From Burkholderiales bacterium (GTDB lineage: Bacteria > Pseudomonadota > Gammaproteobacteria > Burkholderiales > Burkholderiaceae_D), in NCBI GenBank assembly GCA_016197345.1, contig JACPVY010000150.1:1-10966 (forward strand): a stretch of DNA of 10,966 nucleotides, given 5' to 3'. Shown here one piece after another: positions 1 through 7,178 of this stretch. The notes beneath the pieces were generated by a model. The model ran no database searches. It saw nothing but the letters and a program-made list of their open reading frames with translations, and was not told where the DNA came from. Every line of letters begins with the position of its first letter. Positions within the stretch are counted from its first letter, which is position 1. Both the position numbers and the translations under genes were made by a program.

Positions 1-45
1 CATGTGATCCATTTGTGAGCTCAGCCTTTACGCATCCTTTGCTAG

Positions 46-67
46 CAAGCCAAATATTGGCTGCTTG
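46..67. repeat. Imperfect inverted repeat upstream of hybrid kinase gene
   Basis: CAAGCCAA (46-53) faces TTGGCT (57-62) and CTTG (64-67), with a 3-base centre and one bulged G at 63. It lies about 90 bases before the kinase ATG. It could be an operator or a leftover from the end of an upstream gene. No T-run follows on the plus strand, so an intrinsic terminator is not supported. The rest of 1-156 holds no gene that I can support; a weak promoter candidate (TTGTTC 71-76, TAAATT 94-99, 17-base spacer) matches consensus poorly. Confidence 0.35.
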
Positions 68-156
68 GGCTTGTTCAAGTGCCAATTCTAGGTTAAATTA
101 AATACCTTCAAGGTGGCGTCAGCCTTTCATCTGCAGTCTTGCTGCGACGAGAAAAT

Positions 157-2478
157 ATGAACCTGGCCTCGACAACCAATATTATTTTGGGCCTGTTATT
201 GCTAGCCGCTTTGTTCTTATCTTTTTGGCTATTCAAGCAAAATCAAGGTCTACACCTAGCGCAGCAGGGGCAGCGCAAACAACAACACATTTTCCAAGAA
301 GAACAAGCGGCGCTAGTCAAACTAGCCAACGAAGCACGCCAAGCTTGGTCTGCCGACAAATTGCTATGGCAACAGACGCAACTCGCCTTACAGGATGCAG
401 AAAATCGCTTGCAACAGCGCCTGCAAGAAGCCGAGGCGCAGTTGCAAACCGCCTTGCTTGCCAATGAGACCTTAGCGCAGCGCGCCCACCATGCGCAAAA
501 AGAAGCGCAGCGCGATATCGAAACGGCCAATACTGCCAATGCCGCCAAAACTGAATTCCTGTTTAGCATGAGCCATGACCTGCGCACGCCCTTGAGTGCA
601 GTGTTAGGGATGACCGATTTTTTACTCGAAACCGAGCTTGATAGCCAGCAACGCGAATTTGCGGAAGTGATCAAACAAGCCTCGCAGTCTTTATTGCATA
701 TCGTGCGCGGTTTGCAAGACTTATCACGCATTGAAGCCGGTAAGTTGGAATTAGAACAGCACGAGTTTGCCCCGATAGAAATACTCGACGCCTGCATCGA
801 TACGCTAGCGCCGCGCGCCTTGGAAAAAGGGCTGGCACTGACTTGCACGCTAGATCGGGCGCTACCGCCGCGTTTAATCGGGGACTGTGCGCGCTTGCGG
901 CAAATCATGCTCAATTTGTGTAGCAATGCCGTGAAATTTACCGAGCAGGGCGGGGTGCATATCCATGTTCAATTCGGTGGACGGACGCAAGACGCAATCA
1001 AAATCCGCTTGGAAGTACAGGATAGTGGGCCCGGTTTGCCAGAGCAATTACAAACGAAGCTGTTTCATACTCGCTTGAATTATGGTGAAGGGATAGGTCT
1101 AGGATTGTCGATTTGTCAGCATTTGGTGGAAATGATGCAAGGCCGTATTGGTGTTGATAGTAAGCCAAACAAAGGTGCGCGCTTTTGGCTGGAGTTGACG
1201 CTGCCTATCGTCGCTCACTCACCCGCAATCGCTCACGAGACCGACTTGCAAGCGCCAGAAGCGATGGAACCATGGCGGGAAGCGCAGCAGGTGTTGACTG
1301 AATTACGCGGCATGCGGGTCTTGCTGATACATGCGAATAACCTCGAAGCGAAAGCGATATTGGCGAATTTGCGCGCGATAGCGTTGGAAACGGTGCATAT
1401 GCAAGATGCGGTGGCTGCATTGCAGCTATTGCAACATGAGCGCGATTTTGGCATCGCCCTTGTCGCCGATAGCTTGCCTGATATGGCAGGGAAGGCGGTC
1501 GCGGTCGCGCTGCGCACGATGTTGCCGCAAATTAAATTGGTGTTATTAGCGGATGCCGTAACGCTCCGAAGTGCAGTGCGGCAGCGCGAATATGCGAATT
1601 TTGATGCGCCGCTACAAATGCCGTTTAAGTTTAAACAATTATTTGAGGCGATGTTACTGGCGCTAGGCATTAGCCACAAACTCCTCCCTGCCGCGACGCC
1701 CGCGCCAGAGCCAGTCGAGGCGCGGCAAGGCGCGCACTTGCTGCTGGTGGAAGACAATGCCATCAATCAAAAACTGTGTTTGATTTTGCTGAAAAAAATG
1801 GGGTATCGCGTCGATTTGGCAGTCGATGGTCAGCAAGCTTTGCTCGCCTGTCAGCGCCATGCCTATGATTTGATTTTGATGGATTGCGAAATGCCGCTGA
1901 TGGATGGTTTCAAAGCGACGAGCGAAATTCGCCGCTTGGGTCTGGTTCAATTGCCGATTATCGCGATGACGGCCAATGCCATGATGGGTGACCGCGAGCG
2001 TTGTTTAGCGGCGGGGATGGATGATTATGTCAGCAAACCAATTAATGCCGCGAGTTTGCAGCAAACGATTTTGCGCCACTTGCCAGAAAATCTACCGCAA
2101 ATCATGAAGACTGCCGCGCCGATGGTGGGCGAGGGTGGCGACGAGGGCGAATCAGTGGATTTGACTTTGCTCACCGATATTTGTAGCGGTGATCATGCGA
2201 CGATTTTTGCATTTTTGGATCAATATCTCAGTTCCACCGATGTCTTGCTCGACAATATGGGCGATGCGATCACCCAGCAAAACTTGCCACAATTACGGGC
2301 GTTGAATCATGAATTGGCGGGCACCTCGGGCAATTTGGGCGTGCGGGTGATGCATATGCTGACAGGTGTAATGAGCCAAGCTTGTCATGACGGCGATTTT
2401 GGGCGCGCACAAGCGCTGCATAGTCAGATGCGAACCGCGATGCAGGCAGTGCGCCAGTTTGTGCGTGAGCGTGAGTAG
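157..2478 (+). CDS. Hybrid sensor histidine kinase / response regulator with HPt domain
   Basis: This is a membrane-anchored phosphorelay kinase (773 aa from the ATG at 157). I preferred this ATG to an in-frame TTG at 139 because GACGAG lies just upstream. One N-terminal membrane helix (about residues 8-26) is followed directly by a long coiled coil (about 30-130), with no periplasmic sensor domain. The HisKA phospho-acceptor is His140 in SMSHDLRTPL. The ATPase domain shows the N-box CSNAVKFT, DSGPGL (from 289) and GEGIGLGL (from 310). A degenerate receiver follows (about 385-500; Asp438 is kept, but the N-terminal acidic pair and the C-terminal Lys are lost). Next is a canonical receiver (about 527-645) with VEDN, phospho-acceptor Asp576 and a C-terminal KP. 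A C-terminal HPt has His718 in NHELAGTS. The architecture is BarA-like and its signal is unknown. It converges on the minus-strand membrane gene, with 26 bases between the two stops. Confidence 0.93.
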   Translation: MNLASTTNIILGLLLLAALFLSFWLFKQNQGLHLAQQGQRKQQHIFQEEQAALVKLANEARQAWSADKLLWQQTQLALQDAENRLQQRLQEAEAQLQTALLANETLAQRAHHAQKEAQRDIETANTANAAKTEFLFSMSHDLRTPLSAVLGMTDFLLETELDSQQREFAEVIKQASQSLLHIVRGLQDLSRIEAGKLELEQHEFAPIEILDACIDTLAPRALEKGLALTCTLDRALPPRLIGDCARLRQIMLNLCSNAVKFTEQGGVHIHVQFGGRTQDAIKIRLEVQDSGPGLPEQLQTKLFHTRLNYGEGIGLGLSICQHLVEMMQGRIGVDSKPNKGARFWLELTLPIVAHSPAIAHETDLQAPEAMEPWREAQQVLTELRGMRVLLIHANNLEAKAILANLRAIALETVHMQDAVAALQLLQHERDFGIALVADSLPDMAGKAVAVALRTMLPQIKLVLLADAVTLRSAVRQREYANFDAPLQMPFKFKQLFEAMLLALGISHKLLPAATPAPEPVEARQGAHLLLVEDNAINQKLCLILLKKMGYRVDLAVDGQQALLACQRHAYDLILMDCEMPLMDGFKATSEIRRLGLVQLPIIAMTANAMMGDRERCLAAGMDDYVSKPINAASLQQTILRHLPENLPQIMKTAAPMVGEGGDEGESVDLTLLTDICSGDHATIFAFLDQYLSSTDVLLDNMGDAITQQNLPQLRALNHELAGTSGNLGVRVMHMLTGVMSQACHDGDFGRAQALHSQMRTAMQAVRQFVRERE

Positions 2479-2495
2479 TGGCGCAGTAGTGGCGC
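2474..2495 (+). repeat. Perfect 11-bp tandem duplication across the kinase stop codon
   Basis: AGTAGTGGCGC occurs at 2474-2484 and again immediately at 2485-2495. The first copy contains the TAG stop of the hybrid kinase (2476-2478); the second copy lies in the short gap before the convergent gene. It looks like a recent slippage or duplication event and does not change the kinase reading frame. Confidence 0.85.
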
Positions 2496-2504
2496 AGGAA
2501 AGGG

Positions 2505-2864
2505 CTATTGCGGACGCTTGAGCTGGGCATCGACAGCGCGCCCTATCCGATAGGAATCGATTACCGCAAATAGCCAAATGATGATGGCAGCGGCGAACGC
2601 GAGCTTCACCAGCAGCGGGTTATTGCCAAACGGTGCATCGATGACATAACCGAGCATCACGGTAAATTCTGGCGGTAGTAGATTTTTCTCGAGAAGCTCA
2701 TAAAGCCGCATCAGCGTTTGTACTAGCGCTGCCAACAAATACAGCGTGGGAATCATCGCGGCAACGACTAAACTCCAGCCCATCGTTTTGCGCTTGAGCA
2801 TTAAATGACCGCTGCCCGGAAACAACAGCGCGGAAAGCAGTGTGGCGACAATGGCATTTTGCAT
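2505..2864 (-). CDS. Small inner-membrane protein with TM2-like PGxGH motif, function unknown
   Basis: This 119-residue protein starts at an ATG (2864) preceded by a GAGG ribosome-binding site five bases away. It has a hydrophobic N-terminal half (about residues 3-52) containing FPGSGHLMLKRK, which resembles the P-G-x-G-H turn of TM2-like small membrane proteins. A soluble middle follows (about 53-80), then a second hydrophobic segment (about 83-104) ending in DSYRIGR, again reminiscent of that family. I do not recognise a named gene and assign no function. It lies downstream of trpS on the same strand, 82 bases away, with a stem-loop between them, so co-transcription is possible but not assured. 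It converges with the hybrid kinase. Confidence 0.75.
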   Translation of the reverse strand: MQNAIVATLLSALLFPGSGHLMLKRKTMGWSLVVAAMIPTLYLLAALVQTLMRLYELLEKNLLPPEFTVMLGYVIDAPFGNNPLLVKLAFAAAIIIWLFAVIDSYRIGRAVDAQLKRPQ

Positions 2865-2883
2865 AGCAACCTCAAAAGGTGAT

Positions 2884-2907
2884 ACGGCGCAATCATGCCT
2901 GCGCCGT
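2884..2907 (-). terminator. Stem-loop between trpS and the small membrane gene
   Basis: ACGGCGCA (2884-2891) and TGCGCCGT (2900-2907) form a perfect 8-bp GC-rich stem with an 8-base loop, 40 bases past the trpS stop. Read on the minus strand, only a short TTTT follows, six bases after the stem. It may be a weak terminator, a partial read-through element or an mRNA-stabilising stem between trpS and the next gene. The stem is certain; its role is inferred. Confidence 0.45.
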
Positions 2908-2946
2908 CAAACTCAGAATGCACTGCTGTTTGGATGACTTCGCGAA

Positions 2947-3954
2947 CTATTTAAAGCTACGAATACCCACTTTATAGCGCACATCCGCCAACTTGGCTTG
3001 CGCCTGTGGCCGTACTTTCGCCGCCCCAGCTTGCAAAATATCTTCAATCAAACCGGGGTTCGCGATGTAGTAATCATATTTTTCGCGTTCTGGTGCCATT
3101 TGGCGATTGATCAACTGGAATAGTTTTTCTTTCGCATCGCCCCAGCCTATGCCGCCGAGGAAGCTTTCGCGCATTTCTGCGACTTCTTCCGCCGTGCCAA
3201 ACGCTTGGAAAAATTCAAACAAGACGCTGTTGTCAGGGTCTTTGGGTTCGCCCGGCAATTGCGAATTGGTGACGATCTTCATGATGTCTTTGCGCAATTG
3301 TTTTTCTGGGCGATACAGTTGGATGGTGTTGTTATAGCTCTTACTCATCTTGCGGCCATCGAGGCCCGTTAACAACTTACCGTCGCCGATGGTCGCTTCT
3401 GGTAGCACGAAGGTGTCCCCATAGCGATGGTTGAAGGAGCCAGCGATATCGCGTGCGATTTCCAGATGCTGCACTTGATCGGCGCCCACGGGCACGAATT
3501 TGGCATCGAATAGCAAAATGTCGGCGGTCATCAAGACTGGGTAGCAAAACAAGCCCATCGAGATGCCATTGTCTTCTTCGCGTTCATTCGCGATATTGTC
3601 GTCGCGCAAGGATTTGTAAGCGTGGGCGCGATTGAGCAAGCCTTTGGCGGCGACACAGGACAAAATCCAGTTCAACTCAGCCGTTTCAATCAAATCGGAT
3701 TGACGATAAATTTGGACACGTTCCGGGTCTAAGCCCGCTGCTAGCCAAGAGGCATCGACTTCGATGCTCGATTGTTTGATTTTGTCGAAGTCTTGCGACT
3801 TGATCAGAGAATGGTAATCGGCAAGAAAGTAATAAAAATCGGAATTCGGGTCGAGGCGGGTTTTTTCAATCGCTGGACGAATCGCGCCCAAGTAATTGCC
3901 CAAATGAGGGGTGCCTGAGGGGGTAATGCCGGTCAGCGTTACGTGTCGTTTCAT
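2947..3954 (-). CDS. trpS: Tryptophanyl-tRNA synthetase
   Basis: This cytoplasmic class I aminoacyl-tRNA synthetase joins tryptophan to tRNA-Trp using ATP. The product is 335 aa, close to the usual TrpS length. The Rossmann-fold signature reads TGITPSGTPHLGNYLGAIRP, with the HIGH-equivalent HLGN at residues 17-20. The second ATP motif is KMSKS at 202-206. Family blocks such as LFCYPVLMTADILLF and VPVGADQVQHLE are intact. The frame stays open 27 codons further upstream (to 4035), but that extension has no family character, and MKRHVTLTG at 3954 is where the family begins. The ribosome-binding site before this ATG is poor. No trp leader or T-box is visible upstream. It is expected to be essential and complete. 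Confidence 0.97.
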   Translation of the reverse strand: MKRHVTLTGITPSGTPHLGNYLGAIRPAIEKTRLDPNSDFYYFLADYHSLIKSQDFDKIKQSSIEVDASWLAAGLDPERVQIYRQSDLIETAELNWILSCVAAKGLLNRAHAYKSLRDDNIANEREEDNGISMGLFCYPVLMTADILLFDAKFVPVGADQVQHLEIARDIAGSFNHRYGDTFVLPEATIGDGKLLTGLDGRKMSKSYNNTIQLYRPEKQLRKDIMKIVTNSQLPGEPKDPDNSVLFEFFQAFGTAEEVAEMRESFLGGIGWGDAKEKLFQLINRQMAPEREKYDYYIANPGLIEDILQAGAAKVRPQAQAKLADVRYKVGIRSFK

Positions 3955-4023
3955 AGCTATATCGAGTTGGGTAGTCGGTTGAACTTGCCTAGGGGGGCGA
4001 GCGAACCATGATAGGGAGAGCCG

Positions 4024-4029
4024 ATTGTA
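4024..4029 (-). promoter_or_regulatory. Candidate -10 element for trpS
   Basis: On the minus strand the hexamer TACAAT (4029-4024) matches the sigma-70 -10 consensus at five of six positions and lies 69 bases before the trpS ATG. A good -35 hexamer at the right spacing is not evident, so this is only a candidate. Confidence 0.35.
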
Positions 4030-4154
4030 CACCAAATGAAAGGGCGCACTTTATTCAAAAAAACCAGCAGTTTTATTACGTCAGGTGTGGAACTTATTGC
4101 GTTTGCGCCCTCAAAGGCAAGGGCGAAGCGCTGCGTTATTTTGCGCTAGCATGA

Positions 4155-4169
4155 AACAATATCATTGTT
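4155..4169. promoter_or_regulatory. Palindromic operator candidate upstream of the metal-uptake cluster
   Basis: AACAAT (4155-4160) and ATTGTT (4164-4169) form a perfect inverted repeat around a 3-base centre. Read as 7-1-7, it matches at six of seven arm positions, a geometry used by Fur-family regulators such as Zur. The letters do not match the textbook Zur or Fur boxes, so the regulator is unknown. It lies just upstream of the candidate promoter at 4183-4213 in the trpS/4256 divergent gap. Confidence 0.35.
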
Positions 4170-4182
4170 GGGATGATAAATC

Positions 4183-4213
4183 TTTACGCAAGACGCGCAT
4201 CATCCTTTACAAT
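4183..4213 (+). promoter_or_regulatory. Candidate sigma-70 promoter for the 4256 gene
   Basis: TACAAT (4208-4213) is a good -10 hexamer. TTTACG (4183-4188) is a moderate -35, with a long 19-base spacer. A start near 4220 would leave a short leader before the strong AAGGAGA ribosome-binding site at 4241-4247. The rest of the 301-base divergent gap (3955-4255) holds the palindrome at 4155-4169 and the trpS -10 candidate; I see no gene in it. Confidence 0.4.
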
Positions 4214-4255
4214 TGCCAGCCGACAGACCCCCATTCTTTCAAGGAGAGCATTGCT

Positions 4256-4639
4256 GTGAAACGCCGTAGTTCGTTGCTGCATCTCATCATGTCACTTTTG
4301 CTGCTGATTTCGCAGCAAATGGGCTTGGCGCATGCGGTCTCGCACTTGAATTACCCGGCGAACACCAGCACTCTTCGTATTGGCGCTAGCGGCATTAGTG
4401 GCGACAGCCTGAGCGCAAATGACCGTACAAGCGAAGCCACGCCGCAACAAATTTTCCGCGATTTAAGTTGTGAACAATGTCTGGCTTTTGCCCAATTAGC
4501 CAGTGCCTTACCCTTTGATATCGCATCTCCCCCCGACGCTAGCGCCCAGCGCTTAGCACCTCATGAACACGTCGCAGCAGGTATCGTGCTGCCTACTATC
4601 GCGTTATACCAATCACGCGCCCCGCCTGTTCTTTCCTGA
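4256..4639 (+). CDS. Small exported Cys-pair protein, DUF2946-like
   Basis: This 127-residue exported protein is most likely periplasmic or membrane-tethered. I chose the GTG at 4256 because a strong AAGGAGA ribosome-binding site lies eight bases upstream and a signal sequence begins directly there: MKRRSSLLH, then a hydrophobic stretch, then QQMGLAHAVSH (cleavage probably near residue 27). The frame is open back to 4085, but that part has no protein-like features. The mature part is low in motifs except CEQCLAFAQLASALP, with Cys72 and Cys75, which recalls small DUF2946-type proteins often found near metal-transport genes in Betaproteobacteria; I recall this family resemblance and could not check it. 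It precedes the outer-membrane protein gene by 159 bases. A role in metal handling is inferred from context only. Confidence 0.65.
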   Translation: MKRRSSLLHLIMSLLLLISQQMGLAHAVSHLNYPANTSTLRIGASGISGDSLSANDRTSEATPQQIFRDLSCEQCLAFAQLASALPFDIASPPDASAQRLAPHEHVAAGIVLPTIALYQSRAPPVLS

Positions 4640-4798
4640 CTCTCCTCTGTTGATACGCAAGCGTTTGTTCGTCGCCTAGCTTGGCGCGCATATGGTCTGC
4701 GCCTTGTGGTTTCCCGTCTTGGCATGGTGCTTGGGCGACACGACGCTATTTCTGCTCACTTTTTTGTTCACCTCTTTCAGTGAAGAATAGGTCTTTGT

Positions 4799-6184
4799 AT
4801 GCATTCGTCTATCCAAAATAACGTTAAAAATAAGCTAATTTTAATCGCCCTCGCTAGCATTTTTACGGGGCTAGCACTGCCTGCCCATGCAGGTAACGAC
4901 AAGGAATTGGCGCAAATTCGCGATGAAATCAAACAAATGCGGGCCGCTTATGAAGCCCGTATGCAAGAGTTAGAAAACCGCTTGGCAAAAGCGCAGGCGC
5001 AAAATGAGCAGTTAGAAGGCAAGTTGGCACAAGTGGCGACTGGTCAGAAAGAACAAGCCGAAAAAGTCGCCAATACCGAGCAGAAGGTGGCGGCCATTAA
5101 GCCTGCGCCTGTGAAAGAGGGCATGCCGAATGAATTCAATCCAGCGATTGCGATGAATTTGACGGCGACCTATGCCAATTTGTCGCAAGACCCGAAAGCT
5201 TATCGCCTGCAAGGCTTTATGCCGCTCGGGGATGAAGTTGGCCCCGGTGCTCGCAGTTTCAATCTGGGTGAATCTGAGCTGACTTTTTCCGCCAATGTTG
5301 ATCCGCATTTTGCTGGGCAATTAACGTTTTCCCTCAAGCCAGAAGGTGGCGCCGAGGTTGAAGAAGCGTTTGTCGAAACGCGTGGGTTGGAACATGGCTT
5401 GAAGGTGAAGGCCGGGCGTTTCTTGTCTGGTGTCGGTTATCTCAATAGCGTCCATGCCCATGCTTGGGATTTCGTCGATGCACCACTCACCTACCAAGCG
5501 TTTTGGGGTGGGCAATATAAGAACGAAGGGCTACAACTGAAATGGCTGGCACCGTTTGACCGCTATGTGGAATTTGGGCTGGAAGTGGGCAATGGCAGTG
5601 CCTACAGCGAGGGGCGGAATAAAAACAGCTTGGGTGAGGCTGCGCTATTTGTCCATGCGGGTGACGACTGGGGCGACAATGCGAGCTGGCGTGTCGGCGC
5701 ATCTTGGCAAAAAAATGATCAAATTTCCTTGAACACAGGCGAAGTTGACTTAGCGACAGGGGTGGAGCGTGGACTGGGTCGGGCGCGTACCGTGACGCTA
5801 GATGGGGTGTTGAAATGGGCGCCGGGTGGCAATTCAACCAAAACTAATTTCAAGTTGCAGGGCGAATACATGCGTCGCACCATGCTCGACTTTGTTGATG
5901 ACAATCGGAAATGGCAAAGTGGCTGGTATTTGCAAGGTGTTTATCAATTCATGCCGGAGTGGCGGGTCGGCTTGCGGACCGAACGCATGAATCCGGGTAG
6001 TGTTTTTGCACTGGAATCCTTCCGTCCGCGTAAAAACAGCTTGATGGTTGATTACAGCCCATCAGAATTTAGCCGTTTGCGCTTGCAATTGGCGCACGAC
6101 GAATCCAAAGAAGGCCGCGGTGATCGTCAGATTTTCCTGCAATACAACATGAGTTTAGGTGCTCATGCTGCGCACAATTTCTAA
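4799..6184 (+). CDS. Outer-membrane beta-barrel protein with N-terminal coiled coil, putative metal-uptake porin
   Basis: This 461-residue protein is predicted to be exported and inserted in the outer membrane. A signal peptide is clear (residues 1-31, ending LPAHA before GND). A charged heptad-type coiled coil follows (about 33-85), then a Pro/Lys linker. The region from about residue 118 to the end alternates aromatic and polar residues like barrel strands and closes with a terminal Phe, the usual assembly signal. There is no TonB box or plug domain, so it is not a TonB receptor. The layout recalls OprP-type or other trimeric porins with N-terminal coiled coils, but I cannot name the family. 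The ATG at 4799 has only a weak AGG upstream. Its position directly before a metal-binding protein and permease suggests it passes a metal or metal complex across the outer membrane. Confidence 0.8.
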   Translation: MHSSIQNNVKNKLILIALASIFTGLALPAHAGNDKELAQIRDEIKQMRAAYEARMQELENRLAKAQAQNEQLEGKLAQVATGQKEQAEKVANTEQKVAAIKPAPVKEGMPNEFNPAIAMNLTATYANLSQDPKAYRLQGFMPLGDEVGPGARSFNLGESELTFSANVDPHFAGQLTFSLKPEGGAEVEEAFVETRGLEHGLKVKAGRFLSGVGYLNSVHAHAWDFVDAPLTYQAFWGGQYKNEGLQLKWLAPFDRYVEFGLEVGNGSAYSEGRNKNSLGEAALFVHAGDDWGDNASWRVGASWQKNDQISLNTGEVDLATGVERGLGRARTVTLDGVLKWAPGGNSTKTNFKLQGEYMRRTMLDFVDDNRKWQSGWYLQGVYQFMPEWRVGLRTERMNPGSVFALESFRPRKNSLMVDYSPSEFSRLRLQLAHDESKEGRGDRQIFLQYNMSLGAHAAHNF

Positions 6185-6248
6185 ACGGGGGACAGACATC
6201 ATGCACACCCCGCTCAATACCCAACAACATGCTGTTACGGAGACTGTA

Positions 6249-7178
6249 ATGAATAAAACGACGCCTATTCCTTTTCAACAAATCGCGCTGCGCTTAGCGA
6301 TGATGAGCGTCGCTCTATGCGCCTTACCCGCGCAGGCGAGCATGAATGTGCTCACTTGCGAGCCGGAATGGGCGGCGCTGGTGGGTGAACTGGCAGGCGA
6401 TAAAGCGAGCGTCAATAGCGCGACCACCGCCTTGCAAGACCCGCATCGTATTGAAGCGCGCCCGAGTTTAATCGCCAAAGCGCGCAATGCCGATTTGCTG
6501 GTATGTACTGGCTTAGATTTAGAGGTCGGTTGGTTGCCGATTTTATTGCAACAATCGGGCAATAATAAAATTGCGGTTGGCAAAGCAGGGCACTTTATGG
6601 CGGGAAGTTTTGTTTCGCCACTCGATGTGCCGACTAAGCTTGATCGTGCTGATGGCGATGTCCATGCAGCTGGCAATCCGCACATCCAGCAAGACCCGCA
6701 CAATATCGAAAAAGTGGCCGAAGCCTTGAGCAAGCGCTTAGCGGAAATTGATAACGCCAACGCCAGCTATTATCAGGGACGCTACAAAGATTTCTCAACG
6801 CGCTGGAGTGCGGCCGAGAAAAAATGGGAGCAGCAAGCGGCCAGCTTAAAAGGTGTGGCGGTGGTGGAACATCATAAAAACATGGCGTATTTGCTCAATT
6901 GGCTGGGTTTGCGCTCAGTCGCCACGCTAGAGCCAAAACCGGGTGTGGAACCGAGTGCATCGCACCTAGCAGCATTGCAAGCGCAATTGCAAAAAGCACC
7001 GGCCAAAATTGTGCTGCGCGCTGCGTATCAAGATGATCGCGCCTCGAAATGGTTGGTTGAGCATGCTAGCGTGAAAGCGGTGGTGGTGCCCTTTAGCGTA
7101 GGTGCTGATGACAAATCGAAAGACTTGTTTGGCATGTTTGATGTGACAGTGCAGCGTTTGCTTGAAGGCGTGAAATGA
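6249..7178 (+). CDS. Periplasmic metal-binding protein of a zinc/manganese ABC transporter (ZnuA-like)
   Basis: This cluster A-I solute-binding protein (309 aa) captures a divalent metal in the periplasm. The ATG at 6249 has an ACGGAG ribosome-binding site six bases upstream and starts a normal signal peptide (cleavage after LPAQA, about residue 31). An in-frame ATG at 6201 is the alternative. Family landmarks are DPHRIEARPS (His66), GNPHIQQDPHN (His145, His151), EHHKNMAYLLNWLGL (His208/His209), EPKPGVEPS (Glu228) and YQDDR (Asp262/263). Three His with an acidic fourth ligand point to zinc more than manganese, but specificity is inferred. The His-rich acidic loop seen in many ZnuA proteins is absent. 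It follows the outer-membrane gene by 64 bases and overlaps the permease by four bases. Confidence 0.9.
   Translation: MNKTTPIPFQQIALRLAMMSVALCALPAQASMNVLTCEPEWAALVGELAGDKASVNSATTALQDPHRIEARPSLIAKARNADLLVCTGLDLEVGWLPILLQQSGNNKIAVGKAGHFMAGSFVSPLDVPTKLDRADGDVHAAGNPHIQQDPHNIEKVAEALSKRLAEIDNANASYYQGRYKDFSTRWSAAEKKWEQQAASLKGVAVVEHHKNMAYLLNWLGLRSVATLEPKPGVEPSASHLAALQAQLQKAPAKIVLRAAYQDDRASKWLVEHASVKAVVVPFSVGADDKSKDLFGMFDVTVQRLLEGVK

Noticed and set aside
243..926. 227-codon antisense open frame within the hybrid kinase
   Set aside because: Ser/Cys-rich composition mirrors the kinase codons on the other strand; no start signal or recognisable domain.
3955..4035. 27-residue N-terminal extension of TrpS
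   Set aside because: TrpS proteins begin near MKRHVTLTG; the extension has no conserved character and overlaps the candidate -10 region.
4085..4255. N-terminal extension of the Cys-pair protein
   Set aside because: The strong ribosome-binding site and signal sequence at the GTG at 4256 mark the true start; the upstream part covers the promoter candidate and the palindrome.
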